Below, in pieces: positions 32,866 through 41,414 of a stretch of DNA of 64,000 nt. The first letter of the stretch is position 1; every line of letters starts with the position of its first letter. Made by a program: the position numbers and the translations under genes. The notes under the pieces are model-generated. The model made no database searches. It had not been told where the DNA came from and worked only from the letters and a program-made list of their open reading frames with translations. The stretch is taken from assembly GCA_937926175.1 (NCBI GenBank), contig CALANV010000044.1, forward strand, positions 124,001-188,000, read 5' to 3'. This stretch comes from an uncultured Rhodospirillales bacterium (GTDB taxonomy: Bacteria > Pseudomonadota > Alphaproteobacteria > CACIAM-22H2).

Positions 32866-34308
32866 ATGCAAGACGTGTCTCCGTCTGCCAAGGTGTCCAT
32901 CCGCGCTGATCTCTCTAACGCCGAGGCGCGGATAACGGCGGCATTGGTCGTCGCCGCGTGGATCGGCATCGTCGGGCCTCAGATCGCCGGCATCGACGCA
33001 TTGGCGACGGTGGCGCACGTGGCCTTCCTGGCATGGTTCGCCATCGCCCTGCCGCGAATGCGCACCGTCGAGCTGCTCTTTGCCGGTGCAGCCGGCGTTG
33101 CCGCCATCGCTGTCGTCGCGATGGTTCCCAGGCCCGGTGCGGCCCTGAGCACGGCGATCGATCGCGGCGCCCTTTTCCTCGCGTTCGTGGCGACCTTGAA
33201 CGTGCTGCGCGACGCCGCCCAAAGTTCATCGGCCGTACGCCGGGCAGGTCTGTATCTGGTGACGCAATCGCCGCCGCGGCGCTACGCGGCCCTGACATTG
33301 GGCGGACACGTCTTCGGGATCATTCTCAACATGGGGGTGCTGCCCCTTCTGACGGCGATGGTCCGCCGCGCTAATACGCTTGCCACGGCGGGCGGCGATC
33401 CGGGCGTCGTCGAAATTCGCGAACGGCGGATGATCACGGCGCTCCTGCGCGGTTTTGGGGCGACGATCGCGTGGTCGCCGTTGAGCGTCAGCGTCGGTTA
33501 CACGCTGTCGCTGGTGCCCTCGCTGACATGGTTCGATGTCGCGTTGCCCGCGTTTGCGATGGCAGCGACCTGGATGGTCATCGGGTGGATTCTCGACAGG
33601 CTGCAGTGGCCGGCGGCGACGCGCCGGGGCTTTTCGCCGCCGCAACCGACGTCGTCGCCTGCCGAGCTGCTGCCGATGCTGGGCATCACCGGCCTGTTGC
33701 TGCTTGGCGTCATTGCCGGAAAGCTCGCGACGGGTGCGAGTCTTCTCGTGGCGGTGATGGGAACGGTACCGTTCATGGCATTCGCGTGGATCGGGCTTCA
33801 ACATCACCGCCGCGGCCTGTCTTTCGCCTTCGCCGCGGTCGGGCGCCGCTTTCGCAACTACATGCTGCAGGATCTGCCATTGATGCGACCCGAAGCGGTC
33901 GTTCTTGCCTGTTCCGGCTTTCTCGGGGTCGCACTGACCGCCCTTACGGACGCTATCGGCTTCGGCGATTGGCTCGGCCGGGCCGATCTGCCGCCGGCAA
34001 TGATCGCCAGTGCCGCGTTTTTGTCGCTTGTTCTGCTGGCACAGATCGGCATCACTCCGCTGATTACCGCCACGTTCATCGGCACGACGATCACGCAGAT
34101 GGAGCCGATGCCGATATCACCGCTCGCGGTCGGGCTCGCCGTTCAGACGGCGTGGTCGCTTGCGTCGGCGACGTCGCCGTTTACCGGCGGCTCCCTCGTC
34201 GTCGCGCGCCTCATTGGCAAGAGACCGTTCGTGCTGCAGCGCTGGAACCTGCCGTATGCCGCAATCTGCGCGGCCTTGGCGATTGTCGTCTTTTTCATAT
34301 GGCTCTAG
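32866..34308 (+). CDS. Polytopic membrane protein, possible ion-transporter-type permease, unknown function
   Basis: The protein (480 residues from ATG 32866; an in-frame ATG at 32779 adds 29 residues) has about 11-12 hydrophobic helices in two halves around a soluble loop near residues 245-265. I recognise no family with confidence. The general layout, the central LLRGFGATIAWSPLSVSVGY and the late ATFIGTTITQMEPMPISPLAVGLAVQ with SATSPFTGGSLVVARLIG recall the ion-transporter superfamily. Neighbours give no substrate clue. The start is uncertain because no good ribosome-binding site is seen before either candidate. Confidence 0.7.
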   Translation: MQDVSPSAKVSIRADLSNAEARITAALVVAAWIGIVGPQIAGIDALATVAHVAFLAWFAIALPRMRTVELLFAGAAGVAAIAVVAMVPRPGAALSTAIDRGALFLAFVATLNVLRDAAQSSSAVRRAGLYLVTQSPPRRYAALTLGGHVFGIILNMGVLPLLTAMVRRANTLATAGGDPGVVEIRERRMITALLRGFGATIAWSPLSVSVGYTLSLVPSLTWFDVALPAFAMAATWMVIGWILDRLQWPAATRRGFSPPQPTSSPAELLPMLGITGLLLLGVIAGKLATGASLLVAVMGTVPFMAFAWIGLQHHRRGLSFAFAAVGRRFRNYMLQDLPLMRPEAVVLACSGFLGVALTALTDAIGFGDWLGRADLPPAMIASAAFLSLVLLAQIGITPLITATFIGTTITQMEPMPISPLAVGLAVQTAWSLASATSPFTGGSLVVARLIGKRPFVLQRWNLPYAAICAALAIVVFFIWL

Positions 34309-34442
34309 CGCCGACGAAAGGTCCTGCCGGGCAGGCTCTACGGCGGTCACCCGCATTATTACGTGGTGGCGTTCCTGACGTGCTACGCCCGGCGCGGGCG
34401 CCATGCGCCACAAGCCGACGGCATGTATAAGGAGCGCGGCGT

Positions 34443-34967
34443 TCAAAGCCGGGCGAGGGCCTCCTGATAGACGGCGAGCGCGGTACGTCCGAAGCACACA
34501 AAGGTCACGTGCGTTTCGGGCAGCGTCGCGAGTTCCGCGGCGACCGTCCGCACGGCGATTGCGGTCGCGCGATCGAGCGGAAAGCCGTAGGCGCCGGTGC
34601 TGATCGCCGGCATGGCCAGCGTCCTGAATCCATTCTCGCGCGCGATGGCCATGACGCTGCGATAGCACGATTCGAGCAGCGCGTCTTCGCCTGCCGTGCC
34701 GCCACGCCAGACGGGCCCGACCGTGTGAATCACATAACGCGCCGGCAGATTATGACCGCCGGTCAAACGCGCTTCGCCGGTCGGGCACCTGCCGATCCGC
34801 CGGCATTCCTCGCGCAAGGCCGGACCAGCGGCCCGATGGATGGCCCCGTCGACGCCGCCGCCGCCGAGCAGCGTCTCGTTCGCGGCATTGACGATGGCAT
34901 CGACCGCGAAGGTGGTGATGTCACCCTCGACGGCCGCAAGCCTGGTGCGGACGGATGTGACGGTCAT
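34443..34967 (-). CDS. Macro-domain protein, O-acetyl-ADP-ribose deacetylase-like
   Basis: The 174-residue protein is a single macro domain. It has GDITTFAVDAIVNAANETLLGGGGVDGAIHRAAGPAL at the N-terminus, TGGHNLPARYVIHTVGPVW, and AMPAISTGAYGFPLDRAT with the G-A-Y-G-F phosphate loop. Asn and Asp in NAAN and GGGGVDGAI match the deacetylase active site of YmdB-type proteins. It binds ADP-ribose and probably removes acetyl or ADP-ribosyl groups. ATG 34967 overlaps the stop of the upstream gene (ATGA). Confidence 0.9.
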   Translation of the reverse strand: MTVTSVRTRLAAVEGDITTFAVDAIVNAANETLLGGGGVDGAIHRAAGPALREECRRIGRCPTGEARLTGGHNLPARYVIHTVGPVWRGGTAGEDALLESCYRSVMAIARENGFRTLAMPAISTGAYGFPLDRATAIAVRTVAAELATLPETHVTFVCFGRTALAVYQEALARL

Positions 34968-35557
34968 TCGAGCCAGAAGCTCCGTTGCCGTACGGTGCGT
35001 CCGAACTGGTCCGCGAGGATCGGGACCATCGCGGCCAGCACCGCGGCCTCGTCGGCCGGGGCGCCCGAATAGCTCGCCTCGCCTTGCCACAGGCGCCGGC
35101 CGGTCTGTTCGTCATCCAGGGTGGCAATGAGGACGTAGCGCAACGTGCTGCGTACGGTGTCCCGCGGCGCGCCGAGCACGCTGTCGCGCATCGACGACCA
35201 GAGGTTCAAGTCGCCCCGCGATTCCCAGTTGCCGATCTGCTCGTCGCCGGGCCCGGGTGTGCGCAGGCCGAACGTCTGGTCGACCTCCGTCTCGAAGTTG
35301 AGGACGAGCGGCGCCGGCATTTCCTGAACGCGAACGGATCGACCGGCAAGTGCCGCCGCGAAGCGATCCTTCAGCTGCAGGTTCACGTCCGAATCGTCGA
35401 GCGGTCGGATGGCAACGCCGAGCTCGGGCGCAAAGGGGGCAAAGCTGACCGATGTGGCCTGCCCCGGCGCATGCGGGTCCGCCCCTTCGGCTGCGGCGGC
35501 TGTCGCGACGGCTGCGCCGACAGCCACGCCGAACAAGGCCCGGATGAGCCGCGTCAT
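34964..35557 (-). CDS. Secreted protein of unknown function
   Basis: This 197-residue protein has a signal peptide (ALFGVAVGAAVATAAAA-EG). I do not assign it to a family with confidence. The mature part has a VNLQLKDRFAAALAGRSV segment, FETEVDQTFGLRTPG, and STLRYVLIATLDDEQTGRRLWQGEASYSGAPADEAAVLAAMVPILADQFG. This pattern resembles small periplasmic or outer-membrane-associated proteins that share the DUF4136-like layout. It is translated together with the macro-domain gene (ATGA overlap). About 350 bp upstream (35558-35904) hold no gene I can support. Confidence 0.75.
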   Translation of the reverse strand: MTRLIRALFGVAVGAAVATAAAAEGADPHAPGQATSVSFAPFAPELGVAIRPLDDSDVNLQLKDRFAAALAGRSVRVQEMPAPLVLNFETEVDQTFGLRTPGPGDEQIGNWESRGDLNLWSSMRDSVLGAPRDTVRSTLRYVLIATLDDEQTGRRLWQGEASYSGAPADEAAVLAAMVPILADQFGRTVRQRSFWLE

Positions 35558-35904
35558 GGGTTTCCTCCGCGAAGTCCGTGCCTACGGACGAGATCGATTT
35601 TCAACCAGCATAAGTGAAGGGAAGGTTAGGACAAGCTATGCGAAGGGGGACTTTCCGCAGGGGCCGGCCATGGCTTCCCCGGTTGCTTGGTCGGCATCGC
35701 TTGGCCGATTCGCAACCCGCCGATTTTGGCGCCATGTGCCTACAGGATATTCAACCTGCAGAATGGATTATGCCGCAGACGCACGGGCACCATTCACTGC
35801 TTGCAGGGTTTCAAGGTAGCACGACCGCCCCCGATCCTCGATGTTGAGGTGACGGGCCCCGTCAAGGCGGGGTCGTGATTCTATTGGTTGGACGGAGACG
35901 AAGC

Positions 35905-36702
35905 ATGGATCTCAAGCTCAAAGGTCGGCGGGCGCTCATCACCGGCTCGACGGCCGGCATCGGATTCGCGATCGCTCGGGGATTGGCGGCCGAAGGCGCA
36001 GATGTCATCGTCAACGGACGATCGCAGGAAGGTGTCGACAGGGCGATCGCCCGAATTAAGAAGGACAAAGTCGATGGGCACGTCGACGGCATTGCAGCCG
36101 ATGCCGCAACGGCCGAAGGGGCGAATGCGATCGTGACCCGTTTCCCGCACGTCGATATCCTCGTCAATAATCTCGGCATCTTCGAGCCGAAGCCGTTCTT
36201 CGAAATCCCAGACGATGACTGGCGGCGATTCTTCGACGTCAATGTTCTGAGCGGGGTTCGTCTGGCGCGCCTTTACGGTAGAGGAATGGTGGTGCGGCAA
36301 TGGGGGCGGATCATCTTTGTCTCGAGCGAATCGGCCATCAATATTCCGCGCGAGATGATCCACTATGGGATGACGAAGACGGCCCAGTTGGCGGTCGCGC
36401 GCGGGCTCGCGATCGAGCTTGCGGCGACGGGTGTCACCGTCAACAGCCTCCTGCCGGGGCCCACCCGGACCGAAGGCGTCGTCACGTTCCTCGCTCAGCT
36501 CGCAAAGGAGGGCAACAAGACCGTCGAAGAGGTGGAGCGCGATTTCTTCGCAACCGCGCGTCCCTCCTCCCTCATCCGCCGCTTCGCTGATCCGGAAGAA
36601 GTCGCGAACATGGCTGTCTATCTCTGCAGCGATCGTGCGTCGGCCACGACCGGTGCGGCGATTCGCGTGGATGGCGGTGTCGTCAGCGCCATTGTTCCCT
36701 GA
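35905..36702 (+). CDS. SDR-family NAD(P)-dependent oxidoreductase
   Basis: The 265-residue protein is a classical short-chain dehydrogenase: cofactor motif TGSTAGIG (residues about 13-20), NNLG, Ser in IFVSSES, Tyr-x-x-x-Lys in IHYGMTKTA, and a C-terminal TGAAIRVDGGV. It probably acts on a carbonyl or hydroxyl group with NAD(P)(H). Start ATG 35905 follows GGACGGAGAC. It stands alone between the secreted-protein operon and the ArsR gene, so the substrate is unknown. Confidence 0.9.
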   Translation: MDLKLKGRRALITGSTAGIGFAIARGLAAEGADVIVNGRSQEGVDRAIARIKKDKVDGHVDGIAADAATAEGANAIVTRFPHVDILVNNLGIFEPKPFFEIPDDDWRRFFDVNVLSGVRLARLYGRGMVVRQWGRIIFVSSESAINIPREMIHYGMTKTAQLAVARGLAIELAATGVTVNSLLPGPTRTEGVVTFLAQLAKEGNKTVEEVERDFFATARPSSLIRRFADPEEVANMAVYLCSDRASATTGAAIRVDGGVVSAIVP

Positions 36703-36800
36703 TCGCGATCAGGACCGGCAAGGCCCTTCTCTTCGGGGTTCAGTATCGCCCGTACCGCGCTGTCCGCCGGCCGTCATGCAGGATGCGGCCACCTGGGGCG

Positions 36801-37148
36801 CTAGGCGTCGATCCGTTCCGGCGACCGGCTGTCCGGCGGGAGAGGGGCCTTCACCGGCTCGCAGAAGAGATTGTAGAGCGTCTTCATCACCGCGCTCGCC
36901 TCGCGTCCCGTGAGCGAATAGTAGATCGTCTGGGCGGCGCGGCGCGTTGTGACGATTTTGTCGCGGCGCAGTCGGGCGAGATGCTGGGACAACGCCGACT
37001 GGCTCAGGCCGACCAGCCGTTCGAGTTCGCCCACCGATTTCTCGCCATTCGCGAGATGGCACAGGATCAGCAGCCGGCGCTCATTGGCCAGGGCCTTGAG
37101 CAAGGCGCTGGCCTTGCGTGCATTCTGCACAAGGTCGCGGCTGTCCAT
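36801..37148 (-). CDS. ArsR/SmtB-family regulator with BigR/SqrR-type cysteine pair
   Basis: The 115-residue winged-helix repressor has LLKALANERRLLILCHLANGEKSVGELERLVGLSQSALSQHLARLRRDKIV as its DNA-binding core. Two cysteines, C30 in LLILC and C96 in LYNLFC, are 66 residues apart. The persulfide sensors BigR (C42/C108) and SqrR (C41/C107) have the same spacing at the same structural positions. It may therefore sense reactive sulfur species through a disulfide or tetrasulfide link and derepress a target. No sulfide oxidation gene adjoins it. An A/T-rich stretch (37155-37185) before its start may hold the operator. Confidence 0.85.
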   Translation of the reverse strand: MDSRDLVQNARKASALLKALANERRLLILCHLANGEKSVGELERLVGLSQSALSQHLARLRRDKIVTTRRAAQTIYYSLTGREASAVMKTLYNLFCEPVKAPLPPDSRSPERIDA

Positions 37149-37425
37149 CGGCGCGAATATTAGAATTTCCGCATAAGCCGGTCAAACCGGCGAAAACGCG
37201 ATCCGGCAGCCGCGCTCTGCCTGGGCACGACGACCCCTGTCCCGACCCACATTTCCTGTGCCGTCCATCAAAAATCCGGGGAAGGGTCTGTTCCCAGTTC
37301 CGCCCCGATGCATTGTGGCGGATTTGCCAAGCGTCAGCGAGACTCACCGTTCGGCGCTCGGGGTGACGCGTCGTTTGCCGAAGACGTGAGCTTTTTCCGC
37401 GGGTCAGGTACCGCCAAGTGTCGAC

Positions 37426-37458
37426 GGCCCGCGGCGACCGGAAGGATCGCCGCGGGCC
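37426..37458 (-). repeat. Perfect 12-bp hairpin downstream of the DUF2852 gene
   Basis: GGCCCGCGGCGA (37426-37437) pairs with TCGCCGCGGGCC (37447-37458) around a 9-nt loop. On the minus strand it lies 40 bp after the DUF2852 stop. It has no T-run, so it is a possible factor-dependent 3' end. The rest of 37149-37497 contains no gene I can support. Confidence 0.7.
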
Positions 37459-37497
37459 ATCGCATCACTCAGCTTGCACGTCTGGTTGCGTGCCCGC

Positions 37498-37911
37498 TCA
37501 GGTTTGCGGCACCGGTGCCGTGCCCGCGTCGGGGCGACGGGCGCGGCGCTCCGCCATGAACTGGTCGAACTCGGCCTTGTCCTTGGCGCGGCGCAGGCGC
37601 TCGAGGAACTCCTTGAACTCGCGCTGTTCCTCTTCGAGGCGGCGCAGCGTCTCGGCGCGATATTCATCGAAGGCGCTGTTGCCGCTCGACGGCGGCTCCC
37701 AGCCGCGCCATCCCTTCGCCGCTTCCTGCAACCGTTCCATCCGCTCCTGCCAACGGCCGCCACGGCCGCGCGTCCAACATGCCATTCGCCCACTCCAAAT
37801 CACGTAAGCCAGGATTGCGAGTCCCAGCGGCCAGAATACGATGAAGCTCAGTATCAGCAAGCCGATCCAGGCCGGCTTCCCGAGTTCGTCCAGTTTCGCA
37901 GCAAGGCCCAT
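37498..37911 (-). CDS. DUF2852 domain-containing membrane protein
   Basis: The protein has 137 residues. One or two hydrophobic segments near the N-terminus (KPAWIGLLILSFIVFWPLGLAILAYVIWSG) are followed by a basic, Trp-rich region and a coiled-coil-like C-terminal half (AFDEYRAETLRRLEEEQREFKEFLERLRRAKDKAEFDQFMAERR). This is the DUF2852 layout common in alphaproteobacteria. Function is unknown. It follows the TetR gene on the same strand, with a perfect inverted repeat 17-45 bp upstream of its ATG. Confidence 0.88.
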   Translation of the reverse strand: MGLAAKLDELGKPAWIGLLILSFIVFWPLGLAILAYVIWSGRMACWTRGRGGRWQERMERLQEAAKGWRGWEPPSSGNSAFDEYRAETLRRLEEEQREFKEFLERLRRAKDKAEFDQFMAERRARRPDAGTAPVPQT

Positions 37912-37927
37912 CCGCGCGCCCTCATGT

Positions 37928-37956
37928 ATATGTAAATGTATCTTACATTTACATAT
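37928..37956. promoter_or_regulatory. Perfect 13-3-13 inverted repeat upstream of the DUF2852 gene
   Basis: atatgtaaatgta at 37928-37940 and tacatttacatat at 37944-37956 are exact inverse complements around TCT. The arms contain repeated TGTAAATGTA/TTACAT elements, and TTACAT also occurs in the palindrome at the TetR start. A TetR operator is the simplest reading. Confidence 0.65.
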
Positions 37957-38005
37957 GGTGCCCTCTCCGACCTGTCAAGCGACGGGGCAAAAAAAATCCG
38001 ACGTC

Positions 38006-38665
38006 TCAGCCGCCGGACGACGAGGGGCTGCTGATGAGGCCGAGACCGCGTAGATAGACGAGCATCGCCGCCTCCAGCAATTCCTCCGGCGCCATCGGCA
38101 GCTTGCGGCGTCCGGCATCTCCGCGCGCGAAAATCGAGGCGATGCCGTGCGACAGCGCCCAGACATGCAGACTCACCATCAGCGCCGGCGGTCGCTTCTC
38201 GGCGGGCAGTCGCGCACAAAGGGTCTCGGACGCCTTGCGCAGCACCGCAAATGCGCGATCGGCTGCGTCGCGCAGACCACTGTCGGAGTCATGGGCAATT
38301 CCGGATTCGAACATCGCCGAGTAGTAGGCGGCTTGCTCGCGCGCGAACGCGAGATAGGCGCGTCCCAAATTCTCGAATGCGGTAAACGGATCGGGGCGGC
38401 CGTCGTTCCAGGCGCGATCGAGTTGCGCCGTGAACAGCTCGAAGCCGCGGCGCGCCACGTCGACCAACAAGGCTTCGCGGTCACGGAAATGCCGGTACGG
38501 GGCGGCCGAACTCACCCCGACCCAGCGCGCGGCATCCGCGAACGTGAAGCCGGCGGGCCCCTTTTTGGCAATCAGATCGAGCGCGGCGTTGATCAACGCC
38601 TCGCGCAGGTTGCCGTGATGATAGCCGCGGCGGCCGCTGCCCGGCCCATGTCTCGACCAGCTCAT
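38006..38665 (-). CDS. TetR-family transcriptional regulator
   Basis: The protein has 219 residues from ATG 38665. The N-terminal HTH (about residues 15-62) reads YHHGNLREALINAALDLIAKKGPAGFTFADAARWVGVSSAAPYRHFRDREALL. The C-terminal ligand domain shows AFENLGRAYLAFAREQAAYYSAMFESGIA, typical of the TetR_C_33/WHG group. Regulators of this type repress their own gene and a neighbour. An imperfect palindrome (CATGTGAG-N5-CTTACATG) overlaps its start. An upstream-extended frame would add a non-family N-terminus, so it is not used. Confidence 0.9.
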   Translation of the reverse strand: MSWSRHGPGSGRRGYHHGNLREALINAALDLIAKKGPAGFTFADAARWVGVSSAAPYRHFRDREALLVDVARRGFELFTAQLDRAWNDGRPDPFTAFENLGRAYLAFAREQAAYYSAMFESGIAHDSDSGLRDAADRAFAVLRKASETLCARLPAEKRPPALMVSLHVWALSHGIASIFARGDAGRRKLPMAPEELLEAAMLVYLRGLGLISSPSSSGG

Positions 38666-38683
38666 GTGAGATGCTCTTACATG
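38663..38683. promoter_or_regulatory. Imperfect palindrome over the TetR start (CATGTGAG-N5-CTTACATG)
   Basis: The two 8-bp arms differ at one position from a perfect inverted repeat. The arms share the TTACAT/ATGTRA core with the 37928-37956 repeat. This suggests autoregulation by the TetR protein. Confidence 0.5.
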
Positions 38684-39198
38684 AAATGCGGCGCGAATGC
38701 AGCCGTAATCGGGAGACGCCTTCGCTGTAGGCGCGCGCCGGCGTTTTTGTAAAGAGCACGACGCGATGCGCCCTCCGCCGTGGTTTTCGCCAACGAACCA
38801 TCGGTGTGAAACCAACGGCGCAACACCTGGGTGTGTCGGCAGGCCCGGGCAGGCACTCGGGCTCAGTCTATGCGCTGGACTTCGTTGCGAACGATCGAAA
38901 CCCATGACCGGCATGGGGGCCGAGCCCGGCCCTGTCAACCGTCCATCGGCGGACCAGCCACGCGCCTGAGATCAGTTTTGGGCCAGATGCTGCGAAAGGC
39001 AACGACCTCGCCGTCGCTCTACGGATTCTTGGTGCTCTACTACGGATTCTTGGTCGTGCCGTTGCGCCGGCTGTATGGCGCATTCAGGTGCAGCCCGAGC
39101 AGGACGGCAACGTTGTTGGAAACCAAGGCGGTTCGCGTCGCCCGAAAGGTGGCTGCAACCGCCGCGACCACTCAGGAATGTTAGATGTCGTGACTTGT
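38684..39198. other. Intergenic region without a supported gene, with a 15-bp direct repeat
   Basis: I see no convincing gene in these 515 bp. The small frames present have no family pattern and no good start. A 15-bp sequence, ctacggattcttggt, occurs at 39019-39033 and again at 39040-39054, 21 bp apart. This is the same step as the duplication inside the ABC ATPase gene. Confidence 0.6.
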
Positions 39199-39945
39199 TC
39201 AGATCGTGCGCTGTGCTGCGCATGCCGTCGCAAGCGTCGTCTCCTCTGGCGCCCATCCGCCCGGCACACGATGCAGCCGTGGCGAGTCGAAGACGCCTAG
39301 GACGCGGTCGGGCCAGTCCGCGCGGATGGCGCCGAGCGCGTTGCGCCACGCCGTGCCCTGTCGCATCGCCACGACGATTCCGGCGATGTCGGCCTCGAGC
39401 CTCGTCAGGAGACGAATGGCTGCGACCATCGTTTGTCCCGTGCTGACTGCGTCATCCACCAGAACGGTCCGGCGTCCCCGGATGCGCGGCACGAGGTTCG
39501 GGTCGATGTACAGCTTCTTGCCACCGCCAAGCGTGGTGAGGGAGCGCGTCGGTTCGGCGAGGGCGTCATCATACCAGAACTTTCGCGAATAGCCCAAAGG
39601 CACGTAATTGCGGTGACCAAGCCGTTCGGCGACGGCGGGAGCGAACGTGAATCCCAGGGTTGGCAATCCGACGATTACGTCCGGCCCGATCGGCCGTGCG
39701 AGGTCGGCCATGAAGGTCGCGAGCGAGGCGACCACCTCGGACGACGCATGATTGGCGATCAGAGAGGCAACGGCTCTCGTGGGCGTATCCGGCAGTCGGC
39801 GGATCGGCAGCTCCAGCAAGCGGCCGTCCGGAAGGCGGGCCGGATAGGCGTATCTGTAGGGTGGTGTTAGTTCCGTCTGACGGCCCGGTGGCACGAGCTC
39901 TTGCCAGAAGTCCGTCGTCGGGCGGGTGAACTCATCCGCGCTCAT
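39199..39945 (-). CDS. Phosphoribosyltransferase-family protein
   Basis: The 248-residue protein has the PRPP-binding loop VLVDDAVSTGQTM in its second half, preceded by VIVGLPTLGFTFAPAVAERLGHRNYVPLGYSRKFWYDD. These are features of type I phosphoribosyltransferases (adenine/xanthine/orotate type). The length exceeds a plain hypoxanthine or adenine enzyme. The N-terminal 75 residues are an extra segment. It probably salvages or synthesises a nucleobase-like compound; the substrate is uncertain. ATG 39945 is preferred over GTG 39954. The gene is divergent from the amidohydrolase island. Confidence 0.82.
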   Translation of the reverse strand: MSADEFTRPTTDFWQELVPPGRQTELTPPYRYAYPARLPDGRLLELPIRRLPDTPTRAVASLIANHASSEVVASLATFMADLARPIGPDVIVGLPTLGFTFAPAVAERLGHRNYVPLGYSRKFWYDDALAEPTRSLTTLGGGKKLYIDPNLVPRIRGRRTVLVDDAVSTGQTMVAAIRLLTRLEADIAGIVVAMRQGTAWRNALGAIRADWPDRVLGVFDSPRLHRVPGGWAPEETTLATACAAQRTI

Positions 39946-40106
39946 GCGTGTCACGTAGCAGCCGCGGCTGATCCGTGCAATCGCGCGCAGCGTCTTCCCG
40001 ACAACTGCCTAAATTCGCGCCACGATGCCGACGTCGCAGACAGACGAGTCCGCATCTGCCCCCGTCATGCGCGCAGTTCGGGTTGGTACGGCCGTTGCAT
40101 CGGGTG

Positions 40107-40128
40107 GATCGAAAGTATACTGACGATC
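40107..40128. promoter_or_regulatory. Island operator copy 1 upstream of the amidohydrolase gene
   Basis: GATCG-aaaGTATACTga-CGATC is a 22-bp imperfect palindrome (core CG-N3-GTATAC-N3-CG at 40110-40125). It includes a TATACT that could be a -10 element, 22 bp before the ATG. Related copies occur at 51359-51374 and 52068-52089. Confidence 0.7.
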
Positions 40129-40142
40129 TCGGAGTCGGCGCG

Positions 40143-41414
40143 ATGACGCAGCAGTTCGACTTGATTCTCAAGGGTGGTCGGGTGATCGATCCGGCGGCCG
40201 GCATCGACGGGGTGTTCGACGTGGCCGTGAAGGACGGCCGCATTGCGAAGGTCCAGGCCGCCATAATCGACAGCAGCGCGGCCAATGTTCTGGATGTTCG
40301 CGATCGGCTCGTGTTGCCGGGGCTGATCGACACGCATGCCCATTGCTACCAGTACGTCACCGGCAGGTTCGGCCTCGATCCGGACATGATCGGCGTGCAC
40401 TCGGGAGTCACGGCTCTCGTGGACCAGGGCGGTGCGTCCGTGATGACGTTTCCCGGCTTCCGCAAGTTCATCGTCGAGCGTTCCGCAAGCCGGGTCTATG
40501 CTTTCATCTCGGCTTATGTCGTCGGTGGCCTCGAGGGGCACTACTACGCCGACCTCTACGGACCGTCGGGCGTTGACGTCGACGCGACGGTGCGGGCCGC
40601 CGAGGCAAATCGCGACATCGTCAAAGGTATCAAGGCCCATGCCGAGTGGGGCGGATTTGCGCGGTGGGGCATCGAGGTCATGCGCCTCGCGAAGCAGATC
40701 GGGCGTCGCACGAAGCTTCCCGTCTACATTCATTTCGGCCAGCTCTGGGGGCTCCCGGACAAAGGGGGCGCGCATGTCGATCCGGACACGATCCTGCCGA
40801 GCGTCGTCGAACTGCTGGATGCCGGCGACATTCTCGCGCATCCGTTCTCGCGCCACCCGGGCGGTTTCGTCGACAAGAACGGAAATGTGCATCCCATCGT
40901 CCGCGAGGCGGTCCAGCGCGGCGTGAAGATCGATATCGGGCACGGATCGCATTTCAGCTTCAACATGGCACGCCGTGTCCTCGACGCTGGGATCATTCCC
41001 GACACGCTGGGCGCGGACATGCATGGATACAATACCCGCGTGCCGCCGCCTGCCGGTACGCCGGCGCAGCATCCCGATGACGAGAATCATCCGTTCGCGG
41101 GTCAGGCGGCCTTCAGCCTCGTGCACGCCATGTCCGAACTGCTCGCGCTCGGACTTCCTCTCGAGACGATCGTGCCGATGGTGACGTCCAATCCGGCGCG
41201 CATGCTGGGCCTGGAAGGCGAGATCGGAACGCTTCGGCCCGGCGCGATCGCGGACATCTCCGTGCTCGCCGACGAACGGGGCCGCTGGCGGTTCCGCGAC
41301 AACGAAGGGACGGAAGTGGTTTCGGAGCGCATGCTGCGTCCGTTGTTCTGTTTGCGTGCGGGGCGGCGTTACGAAGCCGATGCCGCGATTCTGCCTCTGC
41401 CGCAGGCGGCGTGA
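40143..41414 (+). CDS. Amidohydrolase/deacetylase-family metallohydrolase
   Basis: This 423-residue TIM-barrel amidohydrolase has GGRVIDPAAGIDGVFDVAVKDGRIAKV at the start, HxH in DTHAHCYQYVTG, a candidate carboxylated Lys in GIKAHAEWGG, His residues in PVYIHFGQ and ILAHPFSRH, and Asp in GADMHGYNTR. It resembles the Atu3266/EF0837 subgroup, which hydrolyses esters or amides of small acids. The gene starts the forward operon amidohydrolase–molybdenum hydroxylase–CoxG, and its stop overlaps the next start. It could open a ring or remove an acyl group after or before hydroxylation. An operator-like palindrome precedes it. Confidence 0.85.
   Translation: MTQQFDLILKGGRVIDPAAGIDGVFDVAVKDGRIAKVQAAIIDSSAANVLDVRDRLVLPGLIDTHAHCYQYVTGRFGLDPDMIGVHSGVTALVDQGGASVMTFPGFRKFIVERSASRVYAFISAYVVGGLEGHYYADLYGPSGVDVDATVRAAEANRDIVKGIKAHAEWGGFARWGIEVMRLAKQIGRRTKLPVYIHFGQLWGLPDKGGAHVDPDTILPSVVELLDAGDILAHPFSRHPGGFVDKNGNVHPIVREAVQRGVKIDIGHGSHFSFNMARRVLDAGIIPDTLGADMHGYNTRVPPPAGTPAQHPDDENHPFAGQAAFSLVHAMSELLALGLPLETIVPMVTSNPARMLGLEGEIGTLRPGAIADISVLADERGRWRFRDNEGTEVVSERMLRPLFCLRAGRRYEADAAILPLPQAA

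Noticed and set aside
38766..39184. Small + strand frames as transposase or toxin remnants
   Set aside because: No family motif, ribosome-binding site or terminal inverted repeat is visible. I treat the region as non-coding.
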